Source: Opitutales bacterium (lineage in GTDB: Bacteria; Verrucomicrobiota; Verrucomicrobiia; Opitutales; Seribacteraceae). Taken from it: a DNA stretch of 64,000 nt. Where the stretch lies: assembly GCA_028101545.1 (NCBI GenBank), contig JAOHKZ010000005.1, positions 1 through 64,000 of the forward strand, in the 5' to 3' direction. Below are positions 9,148-17,827 of the stretch, in pieces. The position numbers and the translations under genes were made by a program. The number at the start of each line of letters is the position of its first letter. Position 1 is the first letter of the stretch. The notes beneath the pieces are model-generated. The model was not told where the DNA came from and ran no database searches. It worked only from the letters and a program-made list of their open reading frames with translations.

Positions 9148-11013
9148 ATGAAAGTATTACGATCAGTGATCTCGGGCCTCCCCTTCTCCCTTATTGTAAA
9201 AGCCATGATTATTTCTCTCCTTGCGAATGCGTATGGACAAGAGGAGACGATTGCCTCATTCGAATCTCCGGAGTCCACTGAAATCTGGCGATCTGTAAAT
9301 GACAATGTCATGGGTGGCGTTTCAACAGGAAGCTTCACACGCACCAAACAAGGTACGCTTCGATTCAAAGGTTCTCTGTCTCTCCAAAATGGAGGCGGTT
9401 TCGCTTCTATTCGTACCTTGCCAAGAGAGATGAACCTTGGAGGGGCAACTGGTATCGTTGTAAAGGCTCGTGGTGATGGTCGAACTTACAGAGTGCAGTT
9501 GAGAACAGACAGAACGGACAATCGGATTGCTACTTCCTACAGGGCAAATTTGCCAACTGTAAAAGGCAAATTTAATCAGGTTCTTATTCCCTTTTCTGAT
9601 TTCAAGCTGCAGTCGTTTGGTACCTTAAAAACAAACGGCACTCCCGTTGACCCGGCAGACATCAATTCAATCGGTTTCTCAATTGCGGACGAGAAGGCAG
9701 GCCCCTTTGAGTTCGAGTTGAAGTTTGTTACAGCCTATCAAGATGAAATAAAACTTCCAAGCCGCACAGAGACCTACCAACCGGATCAGTCAGAAGGTTT
9801 TGTTCAAAAGGCGAGCCCCATGGATAATGCCCTAACTATTGTTTCCTATCAAGAGCCACTACCCGCAAAGCTAGCTGTAATGGTCGAGATGGATGGTCCT
9901 GCACGAATGCTCAACTCCAGTCCATCAGTAACTCCAAAGATTATTTTCAGTCAATCGGGTTCCGCCGACTCCAAGACTGACCATGTTTATGTGCAGCAGG
10001 GTCCGATCATTACCGTTTACGATTTCGATGGAAGGGAGCAACGATCCTTCGAAATTCCATCGGAAATAAAATTTTATCTTAGTTTCTATATTCTGACTGA
10101 CGGTCGCATCGCGTTCTTTGACAACGAAGTGGATGTCGTCTATTTCACCGATAAAAATGGTCAGTATCTTCAAACTGTGTCTCTAGGCGTAGGAAGGAAT
10201 AGCAGGCTTCAGGTCATGAGAGGCATCCAGGTCGGAGACAAACTCATCATCTCACAAAATGGTTTCAACGAATTAATGAGTATTGATTTAAATAGCTATG
10301 AGATCTCCTTGTTTCGCAGCTTGAAGCAACTGGACGGATGGTTGGGTGCGATCGCTTACTCCGATGGCACCTATTACCTCTGTCAAAGCCAAGACATCTA
10401 CTCATTCACATCGAATTCTGATGAGCTCCAAAAGTTGGCAACAACGCCAACCGGCAACATCACTCAGGTCATCGAACAAAATGGTAAACTTTTAGTAGCG
10501 ACTAATGGTAAAGCGACCATACCCGCTAGAAAAGGAGCTCTATATTCCATCGATCTCGAAGACGGAAAAATATCTGAAATAAGAAACGCCGATAAAAAAC
10601 CTACCAATTTGATCCTGCTAAAGCCGAGGGGTTATGAGGAAAGCTTCGTCGAGGAAGTAAGAGCACCTGTAAAAGCTACCAACGGCAATGACTCTCTTGC
10701 CATCGTCTCATACGATCCACCTCTTCCGGCCAAGTTTAAAGTTGGAGATCGCCTTGCAGTTTTTATTGACTACACGATTGGTTCCATTGACCGTGCACAG
10801 ATCTTTGCTCGTCCCTTCACCGAAGGCAAAAAGACACCAGGCTACACTGCACACGGTTCAAATTATTACAAAAAGGGAAGTAGGGAATTCATGGGATGGT
10901 TTGAATTCAGACGACCGGCGACCGTTGATGAGGTCCGCGTCAGAATGGTTGCGAATAGAACGGATGAAGTGATTTCCGTTTCAGAAAAAGTTCAGGCCGA
11001 TTGGGGCAAATAG
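9148..11013 (+). CDS. Secreted CIA30-domain protein with propeller-like region
   Basis: A 621-aa protein. The ATG at 9148 is followed by a plausible signal peptide (LPFSLIVKAMIISLLANAYG). Residues ~25-200 resemble the CIA30 / complex I intermediate-associated domain (a galactose-binding-like jelly roll): FESPES, VNDNVMGGVS and SIGFSIADEKAG are typical. The middle (~260-490) looks like a WD/NHL-type propeller. A short module occurs twice, 'TIVSYQEPLPAKL' near residue 230 and 'AIVSYDPPLPAKF' near residue 515; only the second is followed by a full ~100-aa domain. The gene begins 32 nt after the giant gene, so co-transcription is likely. In bacteria, CIA30 domains also occur in exported carbohydrate-related proteins; a respiratory-assembly role is unlikely here because the protein is secreted. 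Substrate is unknown. Confidence 0.75.
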   Translation: MKVLRSVISGLPFSLIVKAMIISLLANAYGQEETIASFESPESTEIWRSVNDNVMGGVSTGSFTRTKQGTLRFKGSLSLQNGGGFASIRTLPREMNLGGATGIVVKARGDGRTYRVQLRTDRTDNRIATSYRANLPTVKGKFNQVLIPFSDFKLQSFGTLKTNGTPVDPADINSIGFSIADEKAGPFEFELKFVTAYQDEIKLPSRTETYQPDQSEGFVQKASPMDNALTIVSYQEPLPAKLAVMVEMDGPARMLNSSPSVTPKIIFSQSGSADSKTDHVYVQQGPIITVYDFDGREQRSFEIPSEIKFYLSFYILTDGRIAFFDNEVDVVYFTDKNGQYLQTVSLGVGRNSRLQVMRGIQVGDKLIISQNGFNELMSIDLNSYEISLFRSLKQLDGWLGAIAYSDGTYYLCQSQDIYSFTSNSDELQKLATTPTGNITQVIEQNGKLLVATNGKATIPARKGALYSIDLEDGKISEIRNADKKPTNLILLKPRGYEESFVEEVRAPVKATNGNDSLAIVSYDPPLPAKFKVGDRLAVFIDYTIGSIDRAQIFARPFTEGKKTPGYTAHGSNYYKKGSREFMGWFEFRRPATVDEVRVRMVANRTDEVISVSEKVQADWGK

Positions 11014-11192
11014 TGAAGTTTATTTTTACCAAACATTAAATGAAAACCAGTTTGGTCTATCTTCCAACACCTTGAGATCAGGGCATATCTCGAAATAGTG
11101 TAAATTTCGAATCCTTCAAAAACACATCCAAACCTATTTCGAAAAAGGGAAAATTAGATTTCTGAATCATTAACCAAACTTAAATATTAAAA
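11014..11192. other. Intergenic region, no gene seen
   Basis: A 179-bp AT-rich gap between two + genes. It holds two weak 7-bp inverted repeats (ACCAAAC/GTTTGGT near 11028-11056 and TCGAAAT/ATTTCGA near 11090), neither followed by a clean T-run. It may contain a promoter for the double sulfatase, but no convincing -35/-10 pair can be defended. Confidence 0.4.
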
Positions 11193-14009
11193 ATGAAAAA
11201 CTTTCTCCTCCTTCCTTTTTTCTTTTTTTTCCAAACCTTCATTTACATCCTGGGTGCGAATGTAAAATTCGAAGGGAGTCGTCCAAATATTATTCTCATA
11301 TTAACTGACGACCAAGGAATGGGCGATCTCAGTTGCATGGGAAATCCTATTCTGAAAACACCGGAACTGGACAAGTTTTATAAGAAATCAACCCGGTTCA
11401 CAGACTTCCATGTCAGTCCCACTTGTGCCCCGACAAGAGGTGCATTAATGAGTGGTCGCCACCCTTTTGAAATTGGCATATCCCATACGATAAGATGTAG
11501 GGAAAGAATGGCACTCCAAGTGGTAACGCTGCCTCAAGCATTACAAACTGCTGGCTACAGAACTGGCCTATTTGGAAAATGGCATCTTGGGGATGAAAAA
11601 GAATATCTTCCGCAAAACCGTGGATTTCACGAAGTTTTGATGCATGGAGCAGGAGGGATAGGCCAGAATGGATTGGGGGATTTTGAGGAAAATTCTGAGA
11701 ATACCTATTTCGACAGTGTATTATTGCACAACAAAAAGGTCGTTAAAAGTAAGGGCTTTTGTACAGATGTTTTTTTTAACCATGCTTTAACTTGGATCAA
11801 AAATGAATTGAAGTCTGAATCTCCATTTTTTGCTTACATATCTTTGAATGCACCTCATGGTCCAATGATCGCTCCAGATTCATGGAAAAGACGATTCATC
11901 GAAGAGGGATATGACGATAAGACAGCAGCACGCTATGGTATGATCGAAAATATAGACTACAATTTTGGGAACCTCAAAAGGAAGCTTAGTGAATGGAAAG
12001 CTCTCGAAAAAACTTTAATTATTTTCATGACAGATAACGGAATGTCAATGGGAGCAATCCAACAAAATGGAAAACGTTTATTACCCTTTAATGCTGGGTT
12101 GCGGGGTGGAAAAAATAGCCCCGATGAAGGAGGAACTCGTGTACCCTGCTTTTGGTATTGGAAAGATAAGATTAAGGAGGGAGCAGACATAAAAGCCCTC
12201 ACTAGACATATTGACATATATAAAACATTTTGTGATTTAGCCGGAATTGAAATTCCTGAAAGCAAATTACCACCACGAGGACGATCTCTTCTTCCGCTGA
12301 TAAAAAATCCATCTACCTTTTGGGAGGACAGGCAAATTTTTATCCATTGCGGCCGTTGGGATGATGGCAGAAAAAATAAATTATCAAGAGAAGAAAATCG
12401 TTACAGAAAGTGTGCCATACGAACATCAAGGTGGCGACTTGTAGACAATTCCAAACTTTACGACATATCAGCAGACCCTCGACAATTGAAAGATGTGGCA
12501 AAGGATTATCCAGAAGTTATCAGTGATTTGAATCAAAAGTACGATAGATGGTGGGATTCCACATCCCCTTTTCTTGTCAACGAAGGACTTTCAAGTGTAT
12601 CTCGAGGAGATCACATGATGCACAAACTAAGTTTAGCACAATCTAAAAACGGCAAATTCCCATTACTTCAGAGCTCCATCCAAGAAAGTAAAAAAAATAA
12701 GTTTGTTCATTCGGATAAAGAAAAACCCAATTTCGTAGTTTTTTTAGCTGATGATATGGGATGGGGTGACTCAGCAACCTATGGTCACTCAACCATTAGA
12801 ACCCCAAATCTCGATAATCTCGCTTCGCAGGGAGTGAAATTTACACAATTCTACTCAGCCAGCGGCGTTTGTTCACCGTCCCGCTCGGCGATTCTAACCG
12901 GCCGCACTCCTTACCGAAACGGTGTGTGGCGCCATCTGTCCGGAATGCACCCGGCCTACTTGCGGGATTCGGAAGTTACCTATATCGAGTTGCTTAAGGA
13001 AATCGGTTATCAGACCTGTCATATCGGTAAATGGCATCTCAGTTCCAAGCCTCAGTTTAACAATCCAGAGTTCCCCTCCCCCACCGAACATGGTTATGAC
13101 TACTGGGTTTATACCCATAACAACGCTGATCCCAGCCACAAGCAGCCGGAGAACTTTTTGCGGATGGGTGAGCCCGTTGGCAAGGTAGATACCTATTCCG
13201 CTCAGTTTGTAGCAGGCGAGGCGGTGAAGTGGCTTAAGCAGCGCAACGAGAATCAACCGTTCGCCTTGTCGGTATGGCTGCATGAACCCCATACTCCAAT
13301 TGCCACCCACCCAAAATTTGAAGCAATGTATGAAGGGCAAAAATACAAGCGCTACTACGGTAATATCACCCAACTCGACGACGCCCTTGGCAGGGTGATG
13401 AACGCCCTCGATAAGGCCGGTGAAACGGATAACACTGTATTTATCTTTACTTCCGACAATGGCCCCTTACTGAACATGGGTGGCTCAGTTGGGGGTTTAC
13501 GTGGGGCGAAACGCAGTGATCACGAGGGCGGTATCCGCGTACCTGGAGTGGTGCGCTGGCCAGCAAAAATTGCAGCGGGCACCACTAGCGATATTCCAGT
13601 GATCGGCACGGATATCTTCTCGACTGTTTTGGATATCGTCGGCATCGAGCCGCCTGCTGATCGAACTATCGATGGGGTCAGCATGATTCCGGCATTTACT
13701 GGGAAATCCCTGGAACGTAAGATTCCTCTATTTTGGAGGACACATGTGTCAGGAGCAGACAACCGAGTGGCTCTACGCATCGGTGATTGGAAGATCGTCA
13801 GCAATGATACCATGACCAAGTTCATGCTGTTTGATATTCAAAAGGATTGGAAAGAAAAAAAAGATCTCGCAGGGCAAATGCCGGAGAAGCTCGAAGAACT
13901 AAAGAAAGCTCTGTTTGAAGTGTGGAAAAATATCGAGCAGGAAGGCCCGAAGGAATGGTGGCTGAACGAACGTCAAAAAGCAGTGAAAGGGGCGAAGCTC
14001 AATTATTAA
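11193..14009 (+). CDS. Double S1 sulfatase (two sulfatase domains in one chain)
   Basis: A 938-aa exported protein with an N-terminal hydrophobic signal (LLPFFFFFQTFIYILG). Sulfatase 1 (~residues 30-460) has TDDQGMGD and the formylglycine motif C78-A-P-T-R. Sulfatase 2 (~505-930) has ADDMGWGD and C560-S-P-S-R, with GKWHLS and SDNGP conserved. Both domains therefore look catalytically complete. Domain 1 is very close to the single sulfatases at 20381 and 58086; domain 2 belongs to a different subgroup and has no signal peptide of its own, only a Lys/Ser-rich linker (~475-505). Base composition changes sharply inside the ORF: one sampled 60-nt row in domain 1 is 28% GC and one in domain 2 is 63%. 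This suggests an in-frame fusion of genes with different histories. Substrates cannot be read from sequence. Confidence 0.9.
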   Translation: MKNFLLLPFFFFFQTFIYILGANVKFEGSRPNIILILTDDQGMGDLSCMGNPILKTPELDKFYKKSTRFTDFHVSPTCAPTRGALMSGRHPFEIGISHTIRCRERMALQVVTLPQALQTAGYRTGLFGKWHLGDEKEYLPQNRGFHEVLMHGAGGIGQNGLGDFEENSENTYFDSVLLHNKKVVKSKGFCTDVFFNHALTWIKNELKSESPFFAYISLNAPHGPMIAPDSWKRRFIEEGYDDKTAARYGMIENIDYNFGNLKRKLSEWKALEKTLIIFMTDNGMSMGAIQQNGKRLLPFNAGLRGGKNSPDEGGTRVPCFWYWKDKIKEGADIKALTRHIDIYKTFCDLAGIEIPESKLPPRGRSLLPLIKNPSTFWEDRQIFIHCGRWDDGRKNKLSREENRYRKCAIRTSRWRLVDNSKLYDISADPRQLKDVAKDYPEVISDLNQKYDRWWDSTSPFLVNEGLSSVSRGDHMMHKLSLAQSKNGKFPLLQSSIQESKKNKFVHSDKEKPNFVVFLADDMGWGDSATYGHSTIRTPNLDNLASQGVKFTQFYSASGVCSPSRSAILTGRTPYRNGVWRHLSGMHPAYLRDSEVTYIELLKEIGYQTCHIGKWHLSSKPQFNNPEFPSPTEHGYDYWVYTHNNADPSHKQPENFLRMGEPVGKVDTYSAQFVAGEAVKWLKQRNENQPFALSVWLHEPHTPIATHPKFEAMYEGQKYKRYYGNITQLDDALGRVMNALDKAGETDNTVFIFTSDNGPLLNMGGSVGGLRGAKRSDHEGGIRVPGVVRWPAKIAAGTTSDIPVIGTDIFSTVLDIVGIEPPADRTIDGVSMIPAFTGKSLERKIPLFWRTHVSGADNRVALRIGDWKIVSNDTMTKFMLFDIQKDWKEKKDLAGQMPEKLEELKKALFEVWKNIEQEGPKEWWLNERQKAVKGAKLNY

Positions 14010-14011
14010 AA

Positions 14012-15838
14012 ATGAATTCAAAAATAATTCTTATTTTTTTTCTTTTTTCCTTCTTACTAAAAATCCATGCAGAAAAATCGTATCCTAATGTCGTCTTCAT
14101 CATTACCGACGACCAGGGATACGGCGATCTCGGCTTCACCGGAAACCCCATAATACAAACACCTCACCTCGACAAGCTGGCAAAGGAATCCGTTTGGTTG
14201 ACTGACTTTCATGTGGCCCCTTCCTGCTCTCCTACTCGATCTTCCTTATTAACCGGTCGCTGGACTAATCGCACTGGTGTCTGGCATACTTTTTTTGCCC
14301 GTGCGATGATGTATGAAGATGAGGTTACCCTTGCTGATCATTTTCAGGAAGCAGGATATTCCACAGGCATGTTTGGCAAATGGCACTTGGGAGATCATTA
14401 CCCCTATCGTCCCCAAGATCGTGGATTTGATGAAGTCTATTGCATCAAGGGTGGTGCCATCGGAGTGACTTCGGACTATTGGGACAATGACTACTTTGAC
14501 GACCACTACTATCATAACGAAAAAGTAGTCAAGGCATCGGGGTACTGTACCGATGTCTTCTTTGAAGAAAGCTCACGTTTCATTCGCAAACAGGTGGATG
14601 CAAAAAAACCTTTTTTTGCCTACATATCGACCAACGCACCACATAAGCCATGGATTTGTCCGCCTAAGTACTCGGCACTATATCCAAAGCATTCTAAGGC
14701 TGCCGCCGCGTTCTACGGCATGGTAACTAACATAGACGCAAATATAGGTAAGTTGCGAGAAATACTAAAGGAACTAAAAGTGGAGCATAATACCTTGCTC
14801 ATCTTCACCACTGACAATGGTTCAGTTGGCCCTAAGAAATTCAATGCAGGAATGCGGGGAGGAAAGATTAGTCCTTATGAAGGCGGACATCGAGTACCGT
14901 TTGCAATGCACTGGCCTGCGGCTGGCTATAATAAGCACACGGTCGTGAATGAATTGACCCATATGGTCGATGTATTGCCCACACTTCTTGAACTATGTAG
15001 GCTTCCAATCGCAAGGGAATCTCTCGATGGGCGATCCATCGTGAATTTACTCGATGGCAAGGGAGACAATTCGTTCGATTGGGAAAAGCGCATCGTGGTC
15101 TCCGATTCGCAACGTATTCAGGTCCCCAAAAAATGGAAAGACTCCGCTGTGATGCAAGGCAAGTGGCGTTTGGTCAAAGGTACCGAACTCTATCATGTAG
15201 GTAACGATCCGGCTCAAAAAAATAATATAGCCAAGCAGCATCCTGAACAATTTAGCAAGATGCGCCAATGGTATGAAAATTGGTGGACTGAACTGAAACC
15301 CACCTTTATTCGAACTTCCGAAATCTATATCGGAAGTGATGAAGCTGCAGAAGTAAATCTTACCGCATTACAATGGATCGATGCCCCGCCCCCATGGAAC
15401 CATGGCATTATTCGCAGAGGTCCGAACCTTAAGCAGAAAGGTAAGAAAAAGTTGCCTAATCCAAAAAAGTTCTCCGGGTATTGGGCGGTTAATGTCGATA
15501 AAGCAGGGAGCTATATCTTTGAACTACGTCGCTGGCCAAAAGAGTCGGGTTTAAAAATCCTTGAAGGCACTTCTGCAAACCTTACAAAATTTGATTGTTT
15601 ACCCAGCTACTCAGCGGTAGCAGGAACTGCACTGCCAATTTCTTATGCAACGCTTCGAATCAACGGTGAAGAAATTGAAAAGAAGTCTGTTCGGGAAAGT
15701 GATGAATCGATCAAATTTACCCATAAACTAAATAAAGGTCCTTATAAATTTTCCCCATTTTTCACGATACACATTAAGGACATGGAGCACGAAATCGGCT
15801 GCTACTACTTATCTGTGAAATCTGCTGAATTACATTAG
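14012..15838 (+). CDS. Exported S1 sulfatase with C-terminal beta-rich extension
   Basis: 608 aa from the ATG at 14012. The track start at 13922 is rejected because it lies inside the upstream gene and precedes the signal peptide (KIILIFFLFSFLLKIHA). Metal-site ITDDQGYGD and the formylglycine motif C72-S-P-T-R are present, as are GKWHLGDH and TTDNGS. The last ~150 residues after the sulfatase core (from about 'GSDEAAEVNLTALQWID') form a non-catalytic beta-rich extension common in sulfatases of this type. The start is 2 nt after the stop of the double sulfatase, so translational coupling is likely. It is the last gene of the + strand run. Confidence 0.92.
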   Translation: MNSKIILIFFLFSFLLKIHAEKSYPNVVFIITDDQGYGDLGFTGNPIIQTPHLDKLAKESVWLTDFHVAPSCSPTRSSLLTGRWTNRTGVWHTFFARAMMYEDEVTLADHFQEAGYSTGMFGKWHLGDHYPYRPQDRGFDEVYCIKGGAIGVTSDYWDNDYFDDHYYHNEKVVKASGYCTDVFFEESSRFIRKQVDAKKPFFAYISTNAPHKPWICPPKYSALYPKHSKAAAAFYGMVTNIDANIGKLREILKELKVEHNTLLIFTTDNGSVGPKKFNAGMRGGKISPYEGGHRVPFAMHWPAAGYNKHTVVNELTHMVDVLPTLLELCRLPIARESLDGRSIVNLLDGKGDNSFDWEKRIVVSDSQRIQVPKKWKDSAVMQGKWRLVKGTELYHVGNDPAQKNNIAKQHPEQFSKMRQWYENWWTELKPTFIRTSEIYIGSDEAAEVNLTALQWIDAPPPWNHGIIRRGPNLKQKGKKKLPNPKKFSGYWAVNVDKAGSYIFELRRWPKESGLKILEGTSANLTKFDCLPSYSAVAGTALPISYATLRINGEEIEKKSVRESDESIKFTHKLNKGPYKFSPFFTIHIKDMEHEIGCYYLSVKSAELH

Positions 15839-15981
15839 TGAAATTGATTATGTAACTCTATGTATGCTTTTTCTGCTTTATCCTAAATGTTCTACATTGG
15901 CATTTATCATACCAAAACGCATATAGTGACTACTTGTTTGTAAACAGGAATGAGTTGTTGCACAAAATGGCCCAACATAGA

Positions 15982-16037
15982 AAAAACTCCTAAGGCAAAT
16001 TCCTTAACATTCCATTTTTTCGAGATTAGGAGTTTTT
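15982..16037. terminator. Possible bidirectional hairpin between convergent genes
   Basis: AAAAACTCCTAA at 15982-15993 is a perfect 12-bp complement of TTAGGAGTTTTT at 16026-16037, separated by a 32-nt loop. Each arm ends in a run of A or T on the appropriate side, so either strand would give a stem followed by U residues. The long loop makes it an imperfect terminator candidate, and it overlaps the sulfatase relic, so the symmetry could be accidental. Confidence 0.35.
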
Positions 16038-16187
16038 ACTTTCTTATTTCCATTTAAGCCGAGATCGCCATAGCCCATATTATCGGCCAGCATAAATATA
16101 ATGTTTGGTTTTATTGCTTTCCCGGGAAACAATTTGAATCGCGAAAAGACTGAAGAAAATGAAGGCTGTAAGGTTAAAACTTTTCAT
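16004..16187 (-). pseudogene. Sulfatase pseudogene, N-terminal fragment
   Basis: On the - strand, an ATG at 16187 opens a signal-peptide-like frame ([21 protein letters not shown]). After a frameshift, the next frame reads [19 protein letters not shown] and [10 protein letters not shown], which is unmistakably a sulfatase N-terminus, and stops at TAA 16006-16004. The second Asp of the usual DD metal motif has become Asn. Nothing downstream matches a sulfatase, so the gene is both frameshifted and truncated well before its CxPxR site. It is absent from the ORF track because both open pieces are short. Confidence 0.8.
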
Positions 16188-16246
16188 AAGAAGCTATTAA
16201 TTTTATAGGGGTAAATTAAGATTAATCACAACTTTTAATGAGAGAC

Positions 16247-17821
16247 CTATTGTTCCTCTCCATTTTTCCCTTTTATATTTCTCCTGATGTCAGCAGTCAC
16301 TCCGCGCTCCACTAGCATTTCCTCAAGTCGTTTTTCCATGAGACTTGCCTGCTCGGGATTATCAAAAATCAAGTTATCCGATTGATAAGGGTCTGTTTTC
16401 AGGTTGTAGAGTTGCGGTGTTTTATCACCCGATTTCGCAGGCATCCAGCCTCCATCGCCAGCACCCGGAATATAAATCCAATCGCCTTTTCGCAAAGATG
16501 TATGAGATCTTTTATGGGGTTGCAGGATCAATTCATCGCGGGCTGAAACAGGGTCACCCTCCATAAACAGGGCTAACTGATTAAAGCCATCACGAGCTTC
16601 GCTCGAACTTAGCTCCTGCTTGGTAATCGCTGCAAGAGTCGGCAATAAATCCATATTGGCAATAAGAGCATCTGATGTGCTTTTCGCTGGAATCTTATTC
16701 GGCCAGCAGGCAATAAACGGAACCCGGTGCCCAGCTTCCCAGACTCCAAATTTCCTCCCTTTCAATTTGCCATTGGGTGTATGTCCCAACGATTGCAACA
16801 CATCGCCTTTGATTCCGTGAATAACTGCTCCGTTATCACTGGTAAAAATAAAGAGTGTATTTTCAAAAACTCCAAACCGTTCAACAGCTGAGATAAGCTC
16901 TCCTACCGACCAGTCAAGCTCCTGTACAAAGTCGCCTCGTAGACCGGCCTCACTCTTACCATGAAAATACGGGTGTGGTGTGATCGGATAATGAACATTG
17001 TGGCTGGCAAAATAGAGAAAAAAGGGTTGAGACTGTTTATTCATCCAGCTCAGTGCTTTCTGTGTCAATTTTTCTCCAATAAACTCATCAATGTACAAAT
17101 CATGAGCAGCTTTACCTCCTATCACGCTCGGCATTTTTTTACTTTTGGGCACCGTATGTTTGTTTGGATATTCCCTACTGTGGGTTTTCCCGCCTCGTTT
17201 GTAAATGAGTGGGTCTGAGGGGTCCAGTCCGACAATTCGTCGATTTTCCATATAGACAAAAGGAGGATGTGAATTAACAACAGGTAAACCGAAAAAATAA
17301 TCGAAACCGACTTCAAGGGGACCGGGTTTAAGATCCTTATTCCAGTCGGGTTTTGGTTTATCCCCAAACCCGAGATGCCATTTGCCCACACATGCCGTCC
17401 GATAGCCTTTCAGTTTTAAAAGGCTGGCAATCGTGGTCTTCTTTGGGTCGATTAGCAGCTTGTCTTCGCAAAAAACCGGGCTGTAATTATTTATTCGGAA
17501 AGGATACTCACCCGTGAGCAAAGCATAACGTGAAGGCGTACACACTGCCGATGTCGAATGTCCGTCGGTGAACAAGCGTCCCTCTTTAGCGAGACGATCA
17601 ATATTCGGGGTACTAACTTTTGAGGCACCATAACAGCTCAAATCTCCATAACCGAGATCGTCAGCATAAATCAGGACAATGTTCGGAAGATTGGATTTTG
17701 GCGTTTTCGGTTTCATTTGGTCGAGTACTGAAACGGGTGGCGTTTGGCCATGGATGTTAATGACCGAACATACAATAAGTAAGACAGCAAAGAGGTTTAC
17801 TTTTTGAGAGATGAACAACAT
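16247..17821 (-). CDS. Exported S1 sulfatase (arylsulfatase A-like)
   Basis: 524 aa. Signal peptide LFAVLLIVCSVINIHG, then YADDLGYGDLSCYG and the formylglycine motif C94-T-P-S-R. GKWHLGFGDKP, HNVHYPITPH and TSDNGAV complete the alkaline-phosphatase-like core. The order and spacing of these motifs resemble arylsulfatase A/B-type members more than the 'SPTCSPTR' group elsewhere in this window. It starts 6 nt after the sulfatase at 17828 ends, so the two form a translationally close pair. It is the last gene of that - strand run. Confidence 0.92.
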   Translation of the reverse strand: MLFISQKVNLFAVLLIVCSVINIHGQTPPVSVLDQMKPKTPKSNLPNIVLIYADDLGYGDLSCYGASKVSTPNIDRLAKEGRLFTDGHSTSAVCTPSRYALLTGEYPFRINNYSPVFCEDKLLIDPKKTTIASLLKLKGYRTACVGKWHLGFGDKPKPDWNKDLKPGPLEVGFDYFFGLPVVNSHPPFVYMENRRIVGLDPSDPLIYKRGGKTHSREYPNKHTVPKSKKMPSVIGGKAAHDLYIDEFIGEKLTQKALSWMNKQSQPFFLYFASHNVHYPITPHPYFHGKSEAGLRGDFVQELDWSVGELISAVERFGVFENTLFIFTSDNGAVIHGIKGDVLQSLGHTPNGKLKGRKFGVWEAGHRVPFIACWPNKIPAKSTSDALIANMDLLPTLAAITKQELSSSEARDGFNQLALFMEGDPVSARDELILQPHKRSHTSLRKGDWIYIPGAGDGGWMPAKSGDKTPQLYNLKTDPYQSDNLIFDNPEQASLMEKRLEEMLVERGVTADIRRNIKGKNGEEQ

Positions 17822-17827
17822 GACTTT

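Larger units (their letters stand above)
15839..16246. other. 408-bp convergent intergenic region with sulfatase relic and inverted repeat
   Basis: This gap lies between a + sulfatase ending at 15838 and a - sulfatase ending at 16247. It contains a broken sulfatase 5' end on the - strand (16004-16187) and a 12-bp inverted repeat (15982-16037), listed separately. Nothing recognisable was found in 15839-15980 on either strand. Confidence 0.6.

Noticed and set aside
11028-11056. Terminator hairpin after the CIA30 gene
   Set aside because: Seven-bp stem, long loop and no T-run; too weak to call.
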